Source: CAIWHR01 sp963830485
GTDB taxonomy: Bacteria; Pseudomonadota; Gammaproteobacteria; Burkholderiales; Casimicrobiaceae
Length of the DNA: 64,000 nucleotides
Assembly (NCBI GenBank): GCA_963830485.1
Contig: CAWHNE010000035.1
Location: 186,001-250,000, forward strand
Direction of reading: 5' to 3'
Shown: positions 24,672-34,198 of the stretch, piece after piece
Position numbering within the stretch: the stretch's first letter is position 1
Layout of the letters: every line of letters begins with the position of its first letter
Notes under the pieces: model-generated
Told to the model about the DNA's origin: nothing
What the model saw: only the letters and a program-made list of their open reading frames with translations
Databases searched by the model: none
Made by a program: the position numbers and the translations under genes

Positions 24672-26783
24672 ATGTCCGCGCCGCACGCAGCCCCGCCCGG
24701 GCGCCGCCTCTTCGTCACCACGGCGCTGCCCTACGCGAACGGCCCGTTCCACATCGGCCACATCATGGAGTACATCCAGGCCGACATCTGGGTGCGCTTC
24801 CAGCGGATGCGGGGGCACGCCGTGCATTTCGTCGGCGCCGACGACACGCACGGCGCGCCGATCATGCTGAAGGCCGAAGCCGAGGGCGTGACGCCGCAGG
24901 CGCTGGTCGCGCAGATCGCGGCGACGCGGCCGGCGCATCTCGCCGGCTTCCACCTGAGCTTCGACCACTGGCACTCGACCGACTCGCCGGAGAACGTCGC
25001 GCTGTCGCAGGACATCTACCGGAAGCTCAAGGCGCGCGGCCTGATCGATCGGCGCAAGGTCGAGCAGTTCTACGATCCGGTGAAGGCGATGTTCCTGCCG
25101 GACCGCTACATCAAGGGCACGTGCCCGAAGTGCGGGACGAAGGACCAGTACGGCGACGCCTGCGAGAACTGCAGCTCGACGTATGCGCCCACCGATCTCA
25201 TCGAGCCCTACTCGACGCTTTCCGGAGCGCGGCCGGAGCTCAAGTCTTCCGAGCACCTGTTCTTCCGGCTCTCCGATCCGCAGATCGTCGCGTACCTCCG
25301 GCAATGGACGCGCGGTCCGGCGCCGGGACAGTCGCTGCAGCCGGAGGTACTGAACAAGATCCACGAATGGCTGGGCGCGGAAGGCGGCCCCGACAAGCTG
25401 ACCGACTGGGACGTCTCGCGCGACGCGCCGTATTTCGGAATCCCGATCCCCGACGAGCCCGGCAAGTACTTCTACGTCTGGCTCGACGCGCCGGTCGGCT
25501 ATCTCGCCTCGCTCAAGAGCTACTTCGAGAGCGGCAAGGCGAAGGCGAACGGCGAGCCGCGCGGCTTCGAGGAATTCCTGGCCGCGGCGGACACCGAGCA
25601 GTACCACTTCATCGGCAAGGACATCGTCTACCACCACACGCTGTTCTGGCCGGCAATGCTCGAGTTCGCCGGCACGCCGTACAAGGCGCCGACCAACGTG
25701 TTCGTCCACGGCTTCCTGACCGCACTGGGCGAGAAGATGTCGAAATCGCGCGGCACGGGGATCAGCCCCGGCTACTACCTCGACCTCGGGCTCGACGCCG
25801 AGTGGCTGCGCTACTACCTGGCGGCGAAGCTGAACGACCACGTCGAGGATATCGACTTCAATCCCGACGACTTCATCGCGCGGGTGAACAGCGACCTCGT
25901 CGGCAAGTACGTGAACATCGCGAGCCGGGCGGCGCGGTTTGTCGCGGCGCAGGGCGGTGCGACGGCGCGCGGCCAGTCGTTCGAGACGCGCCACGCCGTC
26001 CGCCCGGACGAGGTTGCGCGAACCGTCGCGCAGTACTACGAGGCCCGCGAATTCGCCAAGGCCTTGCGCGAGATCATGGTGTTCGCCGACAAGGCGAATC
26101 AGTATTTCGACGGCGCGAAACCGTGGGAGCTCGCCAAAAGCCCGGACACCGCCCGGCGCGCGCTCGAGGTGGCGTCCGAATCGCTCGAGGATTTCCGCAT
26201 TCTCACCGTCTTGCTGAAGCCCGTGCTGCCCGCGCTCGCCGCGAAGGCGGAAGCGTTCCTCGGCGTCGCGCCGCAGTCATGGGCTGACATCGCGCGACCC
26301 CTTCCCGATGGCCACCGCATCCAGCCCTATGCCCATCTGATGACCCGCATCGATCCGAAGCAGGTCGCGACTCTGCTCGAGGGGCCGAAAGGCGCGGCTG
26401 GGGCCGCGCCAGCTCCCACGTCTCACGCAAGCGGCCCAGGGGAAGCGGGACCGACCCAAATTACGATCGATGACTTCTCGAAGGTGGATCTCCGCGTCGC
26501 GCGGATCGTCAATGCCGAAGCGGTCGACGGCGCCGACAAGCTCGTCAAGCTCACGCTCGATATCGGCGAGAGCCGGCACCGCACGGTCTTCGCCGGCATC
26601 AAGTCCGCCTACAAGCCGGAGGATCTCATCGGGCGCCTGACGCCCATGGTCGCGAACCTCTCGCCCCGCAAGATGAAGTTCGGCCTGTCCGAAGGCATGG
26701 TGCTCGCGGCATCCGGCGAGGGGCCCGGACTCTTCCTCCTCGCGCCCGATGCGGGCGCGCAGCCGGGAATGCGCATCAAATGA
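24672..26783 (+). CDS. metG: methionyl-tRNA synthetase
   Basis: A 703-residue class I synthetase that charges tRNA-Met. The HIGH motif is in YANGPFHIGHIMEYIQAD (about residues 20-37). The zinc knuckle is CPKCGTKDQYGDACENC near residue 150. The KMSKS loop is GEKMSKSRGTGI near residue 355. A C-terminal Arc1p-like tRNA-binding domain begins FSKVDLRVARIVNAEAV near residue 603, as in the long dimeric E. coli-type enzyme. A repeat element follows the stop before the hyf-like operon. Confidence 0.95.
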   Translation: MSAPHAAPPGRRLFVTTALPYANGPFHIGHIMEYIQADIWVRFQRMRGHAVHFVGADDTHGAPIMLKAEAEGVTPQALVAQIAATRPAHLAGFHLSFDHWHSTDSPENVALSQDIYRKLKARGLIDRRKVEQFYDPVKAMFLPDRYIKGTCPKCGTKDQYGDACENCSSTYAPTDLIEPYSTLSGARPELKSSEHLFFRLSDPQIVAYLRQWTRGPAPGQSLQPEVLNKIHEWLGAEGGPDKLTDWDVSRDAPYFGIPIPDEPGKYFYVWLDAPVGYLASLKSYFESGKAKANGEPRGFEEFLAAADTEQYHFIGKDIVYHHTLFWPAMLEFAGTPYKAPTNVFVHGFLTALGEKMSKSRGTGISPGYYLDLGLDAEWLRYYLAAKLNDHVEDIDFNPDDFIARVNSDLVGKYVNIASRAARFVAAQGGATARGQSFETRHAVRPDEVARTVAQYYEAREFAKALREIMVFADKANQYFDGAKPWELAKSPDTARRALEVASESLEDFRILTVLLKPVLPALAAKAEAFLGVAPQSWADIARPLPDGHRIQPYAHLMTRIDPKQVATLLEGPKGAAGAAPAPTSHASGPGEAGPTQITIDDFSKVDLRVARIVNAEAVDGADKLVKLTLDIGESRHRTVFAGIKSAYKPEDLIGRLTPMVANLSPRKMKFGLSEGMVLAASGEGPGLFLLAPDAGAQPGMRIK

Positions 26784-26790
26784 AATGCGC

Positions 26791-26870
26791 CGTCATTCCC
26801 GCGCAGGCGGGAATCCAGCGTCGTTCCGACCAACGACACTGGGTCCCGGCCTCCGCGGGGACGACGATCG
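26791..26870. repeat. REP-like palindromic element after metG
   Basis: CGTCATTCCCGCGCAGGCGG followed by GAATCCAG contains the perfect palindromic arms ATTCCCGC/GCGGGAAT (26795-26814). About 30 bases on, TGGGTCCCGGCCTCCGCGGG with GACGACGA forms the usual partner half. This two-part element is widespread between proteobacterial genes. It fills the gap between metG and the hyfB-like start and may act as a termination or mRNA-end structure. Confidence 0.75.
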
Positions 26871-26886
26871 GCGACTGAGCTCGCCG

Positions 26887-28887
26887 ATGAGTGCGTCTTC
26901 TCTCGACCTCGTCCTCGTCGCGGCCGGCGCGTGGCTGGCGCTCGGCGTCCTGGGCCTCGTCCGCCCGCGCAGCCTGATCCTCGTCCGCCGCACGCTCTTC
27001 CCGGCGGGGGCCGCGGTCGGCCTGGGCCTCGCAGTCGTGGCGTTCTTCGCGATCGGTCCGTTGCCGCAGTCGACGGTGCTGCCGCTCGGCCTGCCGGACC
27101 TGCCCTTCCACGTGCGGGTCGACTCGCTCTCGGCGTTCTTCCTCATGCTGCTGGGCGCGGCAGCCGCGGCGATTTCGCTGTTCTCGGCCGGCTACTTCCG
27201 CGCGGGCGAGGGGACGGCGCCCGGGCTCATCTGCTTCCAGTACCACATCTTCCTCGCCGCGATGACATTCGTGCTGGTCGCGGACGACGCCTACCTGTTC
27301 ATGGTCGCATGGGAGTCGATGGCGCTCGCGTCGTTCTTTCTCGTCACGACCGACCACCGGATTCCCGAGATCCGCCGCGCCGGATTCCTGTATCTCCTGA
27401 TCGCTCATGTCGGCGCGCTCGCGATCCTGCTCTGCTTCGGCGTTCTGCAGGGAGGCAGTGGCGACTACACGTTCGGCGGCATGCGGTCGATGGTGCTGCG
27501 TGACGCGTGGCCCAGCATCGCGTTCTTTCTCGCGCTCGTGGGCTTCGGCGCGAAGGCGGGTCTCCTGCCGCTGCACGTTTGGCTGCCCGAAGCGCACCCG
27601 GCGGCGCCATCGCCCGTCTCCGCGCTGATGAGCGGCGTGATGCTGAAGACCGCGATCTACGGCCTGCTGCGCGTCACCTTCGACCTCCTGAACGGGCAGC
27701 TCTGGTGGTGGGGCGTGATCGCGCTCGCGCTCGGGCTCGCGACGGCGCTCTTCGGCGTCATCTTCGCAGCCGCCCAGACGGACATGAAGCGGCTGCTCGC
27801 GTACTCGTCGATCGAGAACATCGGCCTCATCGTCGCCGGGATCGGACTCGCGATCCTGTTCAAGGCCTACGGCAAGACGCTGCTCGCCGCGATTGCGCTC
27901 GCGGCAGCGCTCTATCACTGCCTCAATCACGCATTCTTCAAGAGCCTGCTGTTTCTCGCGACCGGCTCGGTGCTGCACGCGACGAAGGAGCGGAGCCTGG
28001 GCAAGCTGGGCGGTCTCATCCATCGGATGCCGTGGGTCGCTTGGCTCGCGCTCGTCGGCACGCTCGCGATCGCCGGGCTGCCGCCCTTGAACGGCTTCGT
28101 CTCCGAGTGGTTGCTCTTGCAGGCGTTCCTGTTCACGCCGAGCCTGCCGCAGTCGTTCGTCAACATGCTGGTGCCCGTGGCCGCGGCCGCGCTGGTGCTC
28201 GCGGTCGCGCTCGCCGCCTACGTAATGGTCAAGTTCTACGCGATCGTGTTCCTCGGTCGCCCCCGCGAAGCGAACCTCGCCTATGCGCGGGACGCCGGCA
28301 TCCCCGAGCGGATCGCGCTCGCGTGGCTCGCTGCCGGCTGCATCGTGCTGGGCGTCGTCCCGTCCTTCGTGATCGGGTTGATCGACCACGTCAACGGACT
28401 GCTCGTCGGGTCGACAGTGGGCCGCGCCGCCACCGACAGCTGGCTCTTTCTCGCGCCGATCAACGCGGACCGCTCGAGCTACAGCCCGCTCATCGTCCTC
28501 GCGGTGATCGCCGGCGTTGTGCTCCTCACGATCGAGATCGTCCACCGCCTCTACCACGGCCGCGTCCGGCACGCACCTCCGTGGGACTGCGGCTTCGCGC
28601 AGCAGACCCCGCGGATGCAGGACACCGCCGAGGGCTTCGGCCAGCCGATCCGGCAGGTGTTCGAGCCGTTCTTCCGGATCGAGCGGCACCTGCCATCGCC
28701 ATTCGACGCGAAACCCCGCTACGCGGTGACCGCGAGCGACCACGCCTGGCACTGGCTGTACCTTCCGATCGCGCGCGCCGCCGATTTCCTCGCGCGGCAG
28801 GTCGGGCGGATCCAGCAGGGACGGATCTCCGTGTACCTGACCTACAGCTTCGTCACGCTGCTCGCGCTCCTGTTCTTTGTCAGATGA
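26887..28887 (+). CDS. hyfB: HyfB-like antiporter-type membrane subunit
   Basis: A 666-residue Mrp/NuoL-family protein with 14 or more hydrophobic segments, first gene of a hydrogenase-4-like complex. Conserved features: the glutamate in LFMVAWESMALASFFLVT, LPLHVWLPEAHPAAPSPVSA near residue 225, and MKRLLAYSSIENIGLI near residue 300, all lying along the antiporter channel. The C-terminus has the HyfB/HycC-specific PPWDCGFAQQTPRMQDTAEG. The start is the ATG at 26887. It overlaps hyfC by four bases. The complex probably translocates H+ or Na+. Confidence 0.85.
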   Translation: MSASSLDLVLVAAGAWLALGVLGLVRPRSLILVRRTLFPAGAAVGLGLAVVAFFAIGPLPQSTVLPLGLPDLPFHVRVDSLSAFFLMLLGAAAAAISLFSAGYFRAGEGTAPGLICFQYHIFLAAMTFVLVADDAYLFMVAWESMALASFFLVTTDHRIPEIRRAGFLYLLIAHVGALAILLCFGVLQGGSGDYTFGGMRSMVLRDAWPSIAFFLALVGFGAKAGLLPLHVWLPEAHPAAPSPVSALMSGVMLKTAIYGLLRVTFDLLNGQLWWWGVIALALGLATALFGVIFAAAQTDMKRLLAYSSIENIGLIVAGIGLAILFKAYGKTLLAAIALAAALYHCLNHAFFKSLLFLATGSVLHATKERSLGKLGGLIHRMPWVAWLALVGTLAIAGLPPLNGFVSEWLLLQAFLFTPSLPQSFVNMLVPVAAAALVLAVALAAYVMVKFYAIVFLGRPREANLAYARDAGIPERIALAWLAAGCIVLGVVPSFVIGLIDHVNGLLVGSTVGRAATDSWLFLAPINADRSSYSPLIVLAVIAGVVLLTIEIVHRLYHGRVRHAPPWDCGFAQQTPRMQDTAEGFGQPIRQVFEPFFRIERHLPSPFDAKPRYAVTASDHAWHWLYLPIARAADFLARQVGRIQQGRISVYLTYSFVTLLALLFFVR

Positions 28888-29831
28888 CCCTGACCGGCCT
28901 CCTCTCCCAGCTGCTGCAGCTCGCGCTCGCGCTGCTCCTGGCGCCGCTTCTGGTCGGCTGGGTCAACCAGTGCCGTGCCTGGCTCTCGAACCGGAGCGCG
29001 CCGTCGCTGTTCCTGCCCTACCGGACGATCCGGAAGCTCTTCCACAAGGACGCGGTTGTCGCCGCCAATGCGTCGCCCGTCTTCCGTCTCGCGCCGTATA
29101 TCGTGTTCGGCGCTATGTGCTGCGCGGCGGCGATCGTGCCGTCGCTCGCAACGGACCTTCCGTTCGCGCGCGCTGCCGACGCGATCGCCCTCGTCGGCCT
29201 GTTCGCGCTCGCCCGCGTGTTCATCGCGCTCGCCGCAATGGACATCGGGACCGCGTTCGGATCGCTCGGCGCGCGCCGCGAGATGTTCGTCGGCTTCCTC
29301 GCCGAGCCGGCGCTGCTGATGGTGCTCTTCACCGCGTCGCTGATCTCGGGCTCGACCTCGCTGCCGACCATCGTGGACACGCTCGCGCACCGCGAGCTCG
29401 CGATCTACCCGAGCCTCGCCTTCGCCGGCGTCGCGTTCACGATGGTGTCGCTCGCCGAGAACGCGCGGATCCCGATCGACAACCCGGCAACGCACCTCGA
29501 GCTCACGATGATCCACGAGGCGATGGTGCTCGAATACTCGGCACGGCATCTGGCGCTGATCGAATGGGCGTCCGCGTTGAAGCTCTTCAACTACTCGTGC
29601 ATCGGTCTGGCGATCTTCTTCCCGGTCGGCATCGCGTCCGGCGGCGACTGGGTCGCGATCAGCGGCGCGGTGCCGGTGCTCGTCTTCAAGCTCGGGATCG
29701 GCGGGTTCCTGCTCGCACTGATCGAGACGCTGTCGGCGAAGCTGCGCATCTTCCGCGCGCCGGAATTCCTCGGCACCGCATTCCTGCTCGCGGTCCTCGC
29801 GATGCTCGTCAATCTCCTGTTGGGCAGCTGA
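28884..29831 (+). CDS. hyfC: HyfC/HycD-like membrane subunit (NuoH homologue)
   Basis: A 315-residue membrane protein related to HyfC/HycD and complex I NuoH, with about eight hydrophobic segments. Family segments: LLVGWVNQCRAWLSNRSAPS (near residue 20), FHKDAVVAANASPVFRLAPY, and the acidic loop SLAENARIPIDNPATHLELT plus MIHEAMVLEYS (residues 190-220), corresponding to the NuoH loop at the hydrogenase/quinone module interface. The ATG overlaps the hyfB stop as ATGA. It anchors the soluble HyfG/HyfI module. Confidence 0.85.
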   Translation: MTLTGLLSQLLQLALALLLAPLLVGWVNQCRAWLSNRSAPSLFLPYRTIRKLFHKDAVVAANASPVFRLAPYIVFGAMCCAAAIVPSLATDLPFARAADAIALVGLFALARVFIALAAMDIGTAFGSLGARREMFVGFLAEPALLMVLFTASLISGSTSLPTIVDTLAHRELAIYPSLAFAGVAFTMVSLAENARIPIDNPATHLELTMIHEAMVLEYSARHLALIEWASALKLFNYSCIGLAIFFPVGIASGGDWVAISGAVPVLVFKLGIGGFLLALIETLSAKLRIFRAPEFLGTAFLLAVLAMLVNLLLGS

Positions 29832-29832
29832 C

Positions 29833-30501
29833 GTGTCCGCGCTTCCGCTCTACGCCCAACTCATCAACCTGTTCGCGGCGCTCATTCTGCTGCTGTCGTT
29901 CGCCATGCTCGCTCAGCGCCGCGTGCTGTCGCTGATCGACCTCTTCGCGCTGCAGGGCCTGGCGCTCGCCGCGTCGACGCTGGTGGTCGCCTGGGGCACC
30001 GGACAGACGCATCTCTATTGGTCGGCCGGCTTGACGCTCGCGCTCAAGGTCGGGCTGCTGCCGTGGCTCCTCTACCGGCTAATCCGGCAGCTCGACGTAC
30101 GCTGGGAATTCGAAGGTCTCATCAACATACCGACGACGATGCTGATCGGCATCGTGCTCGTCGTATTCGCATTCAACCTCGCGCTGCCCATCTCGCAGCT
30201 CGCGAGCACCGTTACGCGCGCGACCCTCGGGATCGCGCTGGCGACCGTGATGCTGTCGTTCCTGATGATGATCACGCGGCGCAAGGCGATCCCGCAGGTG
30301 ATCGGCTTCCTGTCGATGGAAAATGGCCTGTTCTTCGCGGCGACGAGCGCGACCTACGGGATGCCGATGGTCGTCGAGCTCGGCATCGCGCTCGACGTGC
30401 TGGTGGGGATGCTGATCCTCGGCGTGTTCTTCTTCCAGATCCGCGAGCAGTTCGACAGCCTCGACCTCAAGCATCTCGAGAAGTTGCGCGAAGGCGAATA
30501 G
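29833..30501 (+). CDS. hyfE: HyfE-like membrane subunit
   Basis: A 222-residue protein with about six hydrophobic segments, matching hydrogenase-4 component E (NuoK-like C-terminal half). It shows FALQGLALAASTLVVAWGTG near residue 37, GFLSMENGLFFAATSATYGM with the conserved membrane glutamate near residue 160, and VVELGIALDVLVGMLILGVF. The GTG start is one base after the hyfC stop. It belongs to the membrane arm of the complex. Confidence 0.83.
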   Translation: MSALPLYAQLINLFAALILLLSFAMLAQRRVLSLIDLFALQGLALAASTLVVAWGTGQTHLYWSAGLTLALKVGLLPWLLYRLIRQLDVRWEFEGLINIPTTMLIGIVLVVFAFNLALPISQLASTVTRATLGIALATVMLSFLMMITRRKAIPQVIGFLSMENGLFFAATSATYGMPMVVELGIALDVLVGMLILGVFFFQIREQFDSLDLKHLEKLREGE

Positions 30502-30505
30502 GCAG

Positions 30506-31957
30506 ATGCAGGAAATCATCGCCGTTCTCGGATTTCCGCTCGCCGGTGCCGCGCTGCTCGCGCTCGTCGGTCACCGCCCCTCCGCTCCGGTGTTCAACGT
30601 CGCGGCGAGCCTGGCCACATTCCTCGCCGCTGCAGTGCTCGCGGCCCGCGTGATCGCGAGCGGACCGTTCATCGCGATGGACCGGCTGTTCTTCGTCGAT
30701 CCGTTCAACGTGTTCCTGGTCGTGCTGACTGCGTTCGTCGGTTTCACGACGTCGCTGTTCTCGCGGCCGTACATGAAGATCGAGCAGGAGCACGGCCGGC
30801 TCACGCCGGCGCGGCTGCGGCTTTATCACGCGATGTACCAGCTCTTCAACTTCACGATGCTGCTGGCGCTCCTGTCCAACAACCTCGGGATCCTCTGGGT
30901 AGCGCTCGAGGCGGCCACGCTCGCGACCGTGCTGCTTGTCTCGCTCTACCGGACCCCCGCCTCGCTCGAGGCCGCGTGGAAGTACTTCATCCTTTGCGGC
31001 GTCGGCATCGCGCAGGCGCTGTTCGGCACGATCCTCCTCTATTTCGCCGCCGAAAAACTCTTGGGCGCCGAGGGCGGCGCGCTCCTGTGGACCGAGCTCG
31101 ACCGGGTCAAGGGCAGCCTCGAGCCGACGGTGCTCTCGATCGCCTTCGTGTTCTTGCTCGTGGGCTACGGCACGAAGGTCGGGCTCGTGCCTCTGCACAA
31201 CTGGCTGCCCGACGCGCACGCCGAGGGTCCGACGCCGGTGTCGGCCGTGCTCTCGGGGCTCCTGCTCAACGTCGCACTCTACGCCGTCGTCCGTTGCAAG
31301 GTCCTGGTCGAGGGCTCGCTGCACACCACGATCGCCCGCGACCTGATGATGGGCTTCGGCCTGCTCTCCGTCGTCGTCGCCGCGTTCCTGCTGTCGCGCC
31401 AGAAGGACGTGAAGCGATTGTTCGCCTACTCGTCGATCGAGCACATGGGGATCATCACGTTCGCCTTCGGCATGGGCGGCGCGATCGCCAACTTCGCCGC
31501 CCTGCTCCACATGACTGTCCATTCGCTCACCAAGTCGGCGATCTTCTTCGCCGTGGGCCACGCCGCGCAGAAGGCCGGGACGCAGGTGATCGACGACATC
31601 CGCGGCATGATCACGCTCAGTCCCCTCATCGGCTGGGGACTGGTGCTGGGCACGCTCGCGATCCTCGGCATGCCGCCGTTCGGCGTGTTCGCGAGCGAAT
31701 TCCTGATCCTCACGACCGCGATGCGCGAGCAACCCTGGGCCACGCCGCTCCTGCTGCTCGCGCTCGGCGTCGCCTTCGCGTCGGTGTTCTCGAAGGTGCA
31801 GCCGATGGTATTCGGGCTGACCACGAGCAAGCGCCTGCCGCAGCGGCCGGCGATGATCCCCGTGTTCGTCCACCTTGCCCTGGTGCTGGTGCTGGGGCTG
31901 TGGATTCCGCCGGCGCTCGCCGAGTGGTACCGGCAGGCGGCGCGACTGATCGGATGA
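30506..31957 (+). CDS. hyfF: HyfF-like antiporter-type membrane subunit (NuoN/NuoL homologue)
   Basis: A 483-residue Mrp-family protein with about 14 hydrophobic segments, the second antiporter-like subunit of the operon. Conserved residues: the glutamate in GILWVALEAATLATVLLVSL (near residue 132), the lysine in YGTKVGLVPLHNWLPDAHAE (near residue 225) and KRLFAYSSIEHMGIITFAFG near residue 305, plus LHMTVHSLTKSAIFFAVGHA. Two antiporter subunits suggest at least two ions moved per turnover if the complex is a pump. It starts 4 bases after hyfE. Confidence 0.85.
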   Translation: MQEIIAVLGFPLAGAALLALVGHRPSAPVFNVAASLATFLAAAVLAARVIASGPFIAMDRLFFVDPFNVFLVVLTAFVGFTTSLFSRPYMKIEQEHGRLTPARLRLYHAMYQLFNFTMLLALLSNNLGILWVALEAATLATVLLVSLYRTPASLEAAWKYFILCGVGIAQALFGTILLYFAAEKLLGAEGGALLWTELDRVKGSLEPTVLSIAFVFLLVGYGTKVGLVPLHNWLPDAHAEGPTPVSAVLSGLLLNVALYAVVRCKVLVEGSLHTTIARDLMMGFGLLSVVVAAFLLSRQKDVKRLFAYSSIEHMGIITFAFGMGGAIANFAALLHMTVHSLTKSAIFFAVGHAAQKAGTQVIDDIRGMITLSPLIGWGLVLGTLAILGMPPFGVFASEFLILTTAMREQPWATPLLLLALGVAFASVFSKVQPMVFGLTTSKRLPQRPAMIPVFVHLALVLVLGLWIPPALAEWYRQAARLIG

Positions 31958-31970
31958 CGCGGAGAGCGCG

Positions 31971-33515
31971 ATGGACGTGAGCCGCCTCGGTCTCGCCGCC
32001 GCGCCGCTGCCGGCTGCGGTTCCGGCGCAGCGCGTGCCGGTCAGCTCCGGCCAGCTCTTGACCGCGTGCCGCCTCGCGTGGGAGCTCGGCGGACGACTGG
32101 TCGCGCTCTGGGTGAGCGACGACCGCGACCGCGATCGTGGCTTCACCGTCCGCATCGCGCTGGACGATGCGGACGGGCTCACGGTGCTCGAGCACACGCT
32201 GCCGGACACCGATGCGCGTTACCCCGACGTCGCGGCGATCTTCCCGGCGGCGAATCGGATGCAGCGCGCGGCCTTCGACCTCACAGGCATCGCCGCCGAC
32301 GGCGACGATCAACGGCAGTGGCTGTGGCAGGCGTGCTGGCCGATCGACCGCTATCCGCTGCAGCGCGACTTCGAGGCGTCGCCGAAATGGGAGCCAGGCG
32401 AGGAGGAGTACGCGTTCGTCCGCGTCGACGGCGACGGCGTCCACGAGATCCCGGTGGGCCCGGTGCACGCGGGCATCATCGAGCCCGGCCACTTCCGCTT
32501 CCAGGTCGTCGGCGAGAAGGTGTTGCGGCTGGAGGAGCGGCTCGGCTACGTGCACAAGGGCATCGAGAAGCGTTTCGAGACGCTGCCCGTATCCGAAGCG
32601 TGCCGTCTCGCCGGCCGGGTCTCGGGCGATTCGACGGTCGCGTACGCGTGGGCGTGCGCGCAAGCCGTCGAGGCAATCGCCGGTACGGAAATCCCGCCGC
32701 GCGCCGCGTGGCTGCGCGCGCTCGCCCTCGAGCGCGAGCGCATCGCGAATCATCTGGGCGATCTCGGCTACCTCGGCAACGATTGCGGCTTCGCGTTCGG
32801 CCTCGCGCAGTTCTCGCGGCTCAAGGAGGACGTGCTGCGGACGAATCACGCGGCGTTCGGGCACCGGATGATGATGGATTTCGCGGTGCCGGGCGGTGTG
32901 GCCGGCGACGTATCGTCGGACGCCGCGATCGCGATGCGCGAAGAGTGCGCGCGGCTCGAGCGCGAGATCGCCGTGCTGCGCGACATCTACGACGAGCACA
33001 GCGGTCTGCAGGACCGGGTGCGCAATTGCGGTATCGTCACGCCCGCCCTCGCGGCGAAGCTCGGCCTGCCAGGCTTGGCCGGACGCGCAAGCGGCCAAGC
33101 GCGCGACCTGCGGCGCGACCTTCCGCTGGCGCCGTATGCCGATCTCGCCGTCCGTGTCGCTTCCCGCACCGAAGGCGACGTCGCCGCGCGGGTCGCCGTC
33201 CGCTTCGACGAGGTCCTGGAATCGCTGCGCCTCGTCCGCGTGATCGTCGACGCGATGCCCGAGGGCGAGGTGCGCGCGACGCTGGCCGAGCCCCAGGCAT
33301 TCCGGCTGGGGCTGGGCTACATCGAGGGGTGGCGCGGGCCGGTGTTCGTCGCGCTCGAAAGCGGACCGGAAGGCTCGGTTCGCCGCTGCCATCCGCACGA
33401 CCCGTCGTGGTCCGCCTGGCCCGTGCTCGAGCACGCGGTGATCGGCAACATCGTTCCCGACTTCCCGCTGATCAACAAGTCGTTCAACCTGTCGTACAGC
33501 GGCCACGATCTCTGA
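31971..33515 (+). CDS. hyfG: HyfG-like large subunit lacking the Ni-Fe cysteine ligands
   Basis: A 514-residue fusion of a NuoC-like N-terminal domain (about 1-140) and a NuoD/hydrogenase-large-subunit domain (about 150-514; GPVHAGIIEPGHFRFQVVGE, GYVHKGIEKRFE). In true group 4 hydrogenases the first metal motif has two cysteines in CGxC; here the aligned segment reads GRVSGDSTVAYAWA (residues 215-228). The second motif DPCxxC is replaced by DPSWSAWP (residues 477-484). No other CxxC pair exists. It therefore cannot bind Ni-Fe in the known way. It may use another electron partner, as proposed for Ehr-type complexes, or quinone. Alignment of the motifs is by eye. Confidence 0.82.
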   Translation: MDVSRLGLAAAPLPAAVPAQRVPVSSGQLLTACRLAWELGGRLVALWVSDDRDRDRGFTVRIALDDADGLTVLEHTLPDTDARYPDVAAIFPAANRMQRAAFDLTGIAADGDDQRQWLWQACWPIDRYPLQRDFEASPKWEPGEEEYAFVRVDGDGVHEIPVGPVHAGIIEPGHFRFQVVGEKVLRLEERLGYVHKGIEKRFETLPVSEACRLAGRVSGDSTVAYAWACAQAVEAIAGTEIPPRAAWLRALALERERIANHLGDLGYLGNDCGFAFGLAQFSRLKEDVLRTNHAAFGHRMMMDFAVPGGVAGDVSSDAAIAMREECARLEREIAVLRDIYDEHSGLQDRVRNCGIVTPALAAKLGLPGLAGRASGQARDLRRDLPLAPYADLAVRVASRTEGDVAARVAVRFDEVLESLRLVRVIVDAMPEGEVRATLAEPQAFRLGLGYIEGWRGPVFVALESGPEGSVRRCHPHDPSWSAWPVLEHAVIGNIVPDFPLINKSFNLSYSGHDL

Positions 33516-33526
33516 CCTAACCGACG

Positions 33527-34096
33527 ATGCTGCACATCCTCAAGCAGATCGCGAAGACCGGCATCCGGAGCGAACCGCCGCCGGCGCCCGCCGACGACGT
33601 CGCGATCGTCTCGCGGCTGCAGGAGGACATACTGCGCACGCTCGGCCGCGCGCTGACGATCCGGCAGGTCGACGCGGGCTCGTGCAACGGCTGCGAGCTC
33701 GAGATCCACGCGCTCGGCAATCCGTACTACAACATCGAGGGCCTGGGGATTCGGTTCGTCGCAAGCCCGCGGCACGCGGACCTTCTGCTCGTCACGGGAC
33801 CGGTGTCGAAGCACATGGCGATCGCCCTCCGACGCACGTACGACGCGACGCCGGATCCGAAGCTCGTCGTCGCCGTCGGCGACTGCGGTTGCACCGGCGG
33901 GATCTTCGGCGAGAGCTACGCGAGCCTAGGCCGCGTCGCCAACGTCATTCCGGTCGACGTCGAGGTCCCCGGCTGTCCGCCGCCACCCCGCGCACTGCTG
34001 GCCGGCATTCTCGCGGCCATCACTTCGCGTCCGGCGCCCGCGAGCGCGGCTCCCGCCGAGCCGGATCCCGGTCCCGCCGCACCCGCGGGCCCGTAG
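33527..34096 (+). CDS. hyfI: HyfI-like small subunit (NuoB homologue) with intact [4Fe-4S] ligands
   Basis: A 189-residue NuoB-like protein. The proximal-cluster ligands are all present: C53 and C56 in SCNGCELEIHALGN, C120 in GDCGCTGGIFGES, and C150 in VPGCPPPPRALL. It should hold one [4Fe-4S] cluster next to HyfG. The last 25 residues are Pro/Ala-rich and probably disordered. It is the last gene of the operon. No NuoI/HyfH-like 2x[4Fe-4S] subunit is found alongside, so the electron input partner is missing from this locus. Confidence 0.87.
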   Translation: MLHILKQIAKTGIRSEPPPAPADDVAIVSRLQEDILRTLGRALTIRQVDAGSCNGCELEIHALGNPYYNIEGLGIRFVASPRHADLLLVTGPVSKHMAIALRRTYDATPDPKLVVAVGDCGCTGGIFGESYASLGRVANVIPVDVEVPGCPPPPRALLAGILAAITSRPAPASAAPAEPDPGPAAPAGP

Positions 34097-34198
34097 CGCT
34101 CGCCGCTCCGGCGCCTGTAGACTAGGTCCCGTTCACACGGTCCCGTGCGACGCCGTCGGGTCGAGGATTTCCGATGCGATGGAGCACGCGAGCCGCTG

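Noticed and set aside
23337..25994. A very long open frame antisense to apbC and metG
   Set aside because: Its translation is Arg/Val/Asp-rich with no domain, and both forward genes have clear catalytic motifs. Long antisense frames are expected at this GC content.
26776..28752. Long antisense frame over hyfB
   Set aside because: Highly charged low-complexity translation typical of GC-rich shadows; hyfB carries all family motifs.
31971..33515. A functional [NiFe] hydrogenase large subunit
   Set aside because: Both cysteine motifs needed for the metal centre are replaced (RVSGDS and DPSWSA).
26887..34096. Respiratory complex I (nuo operon)
   Set aside because: NuoEFG, NuoI, NuoA and NuoJ are absent and subunit features such as the HyfB C-terminus are hydrogenase-4 specific.
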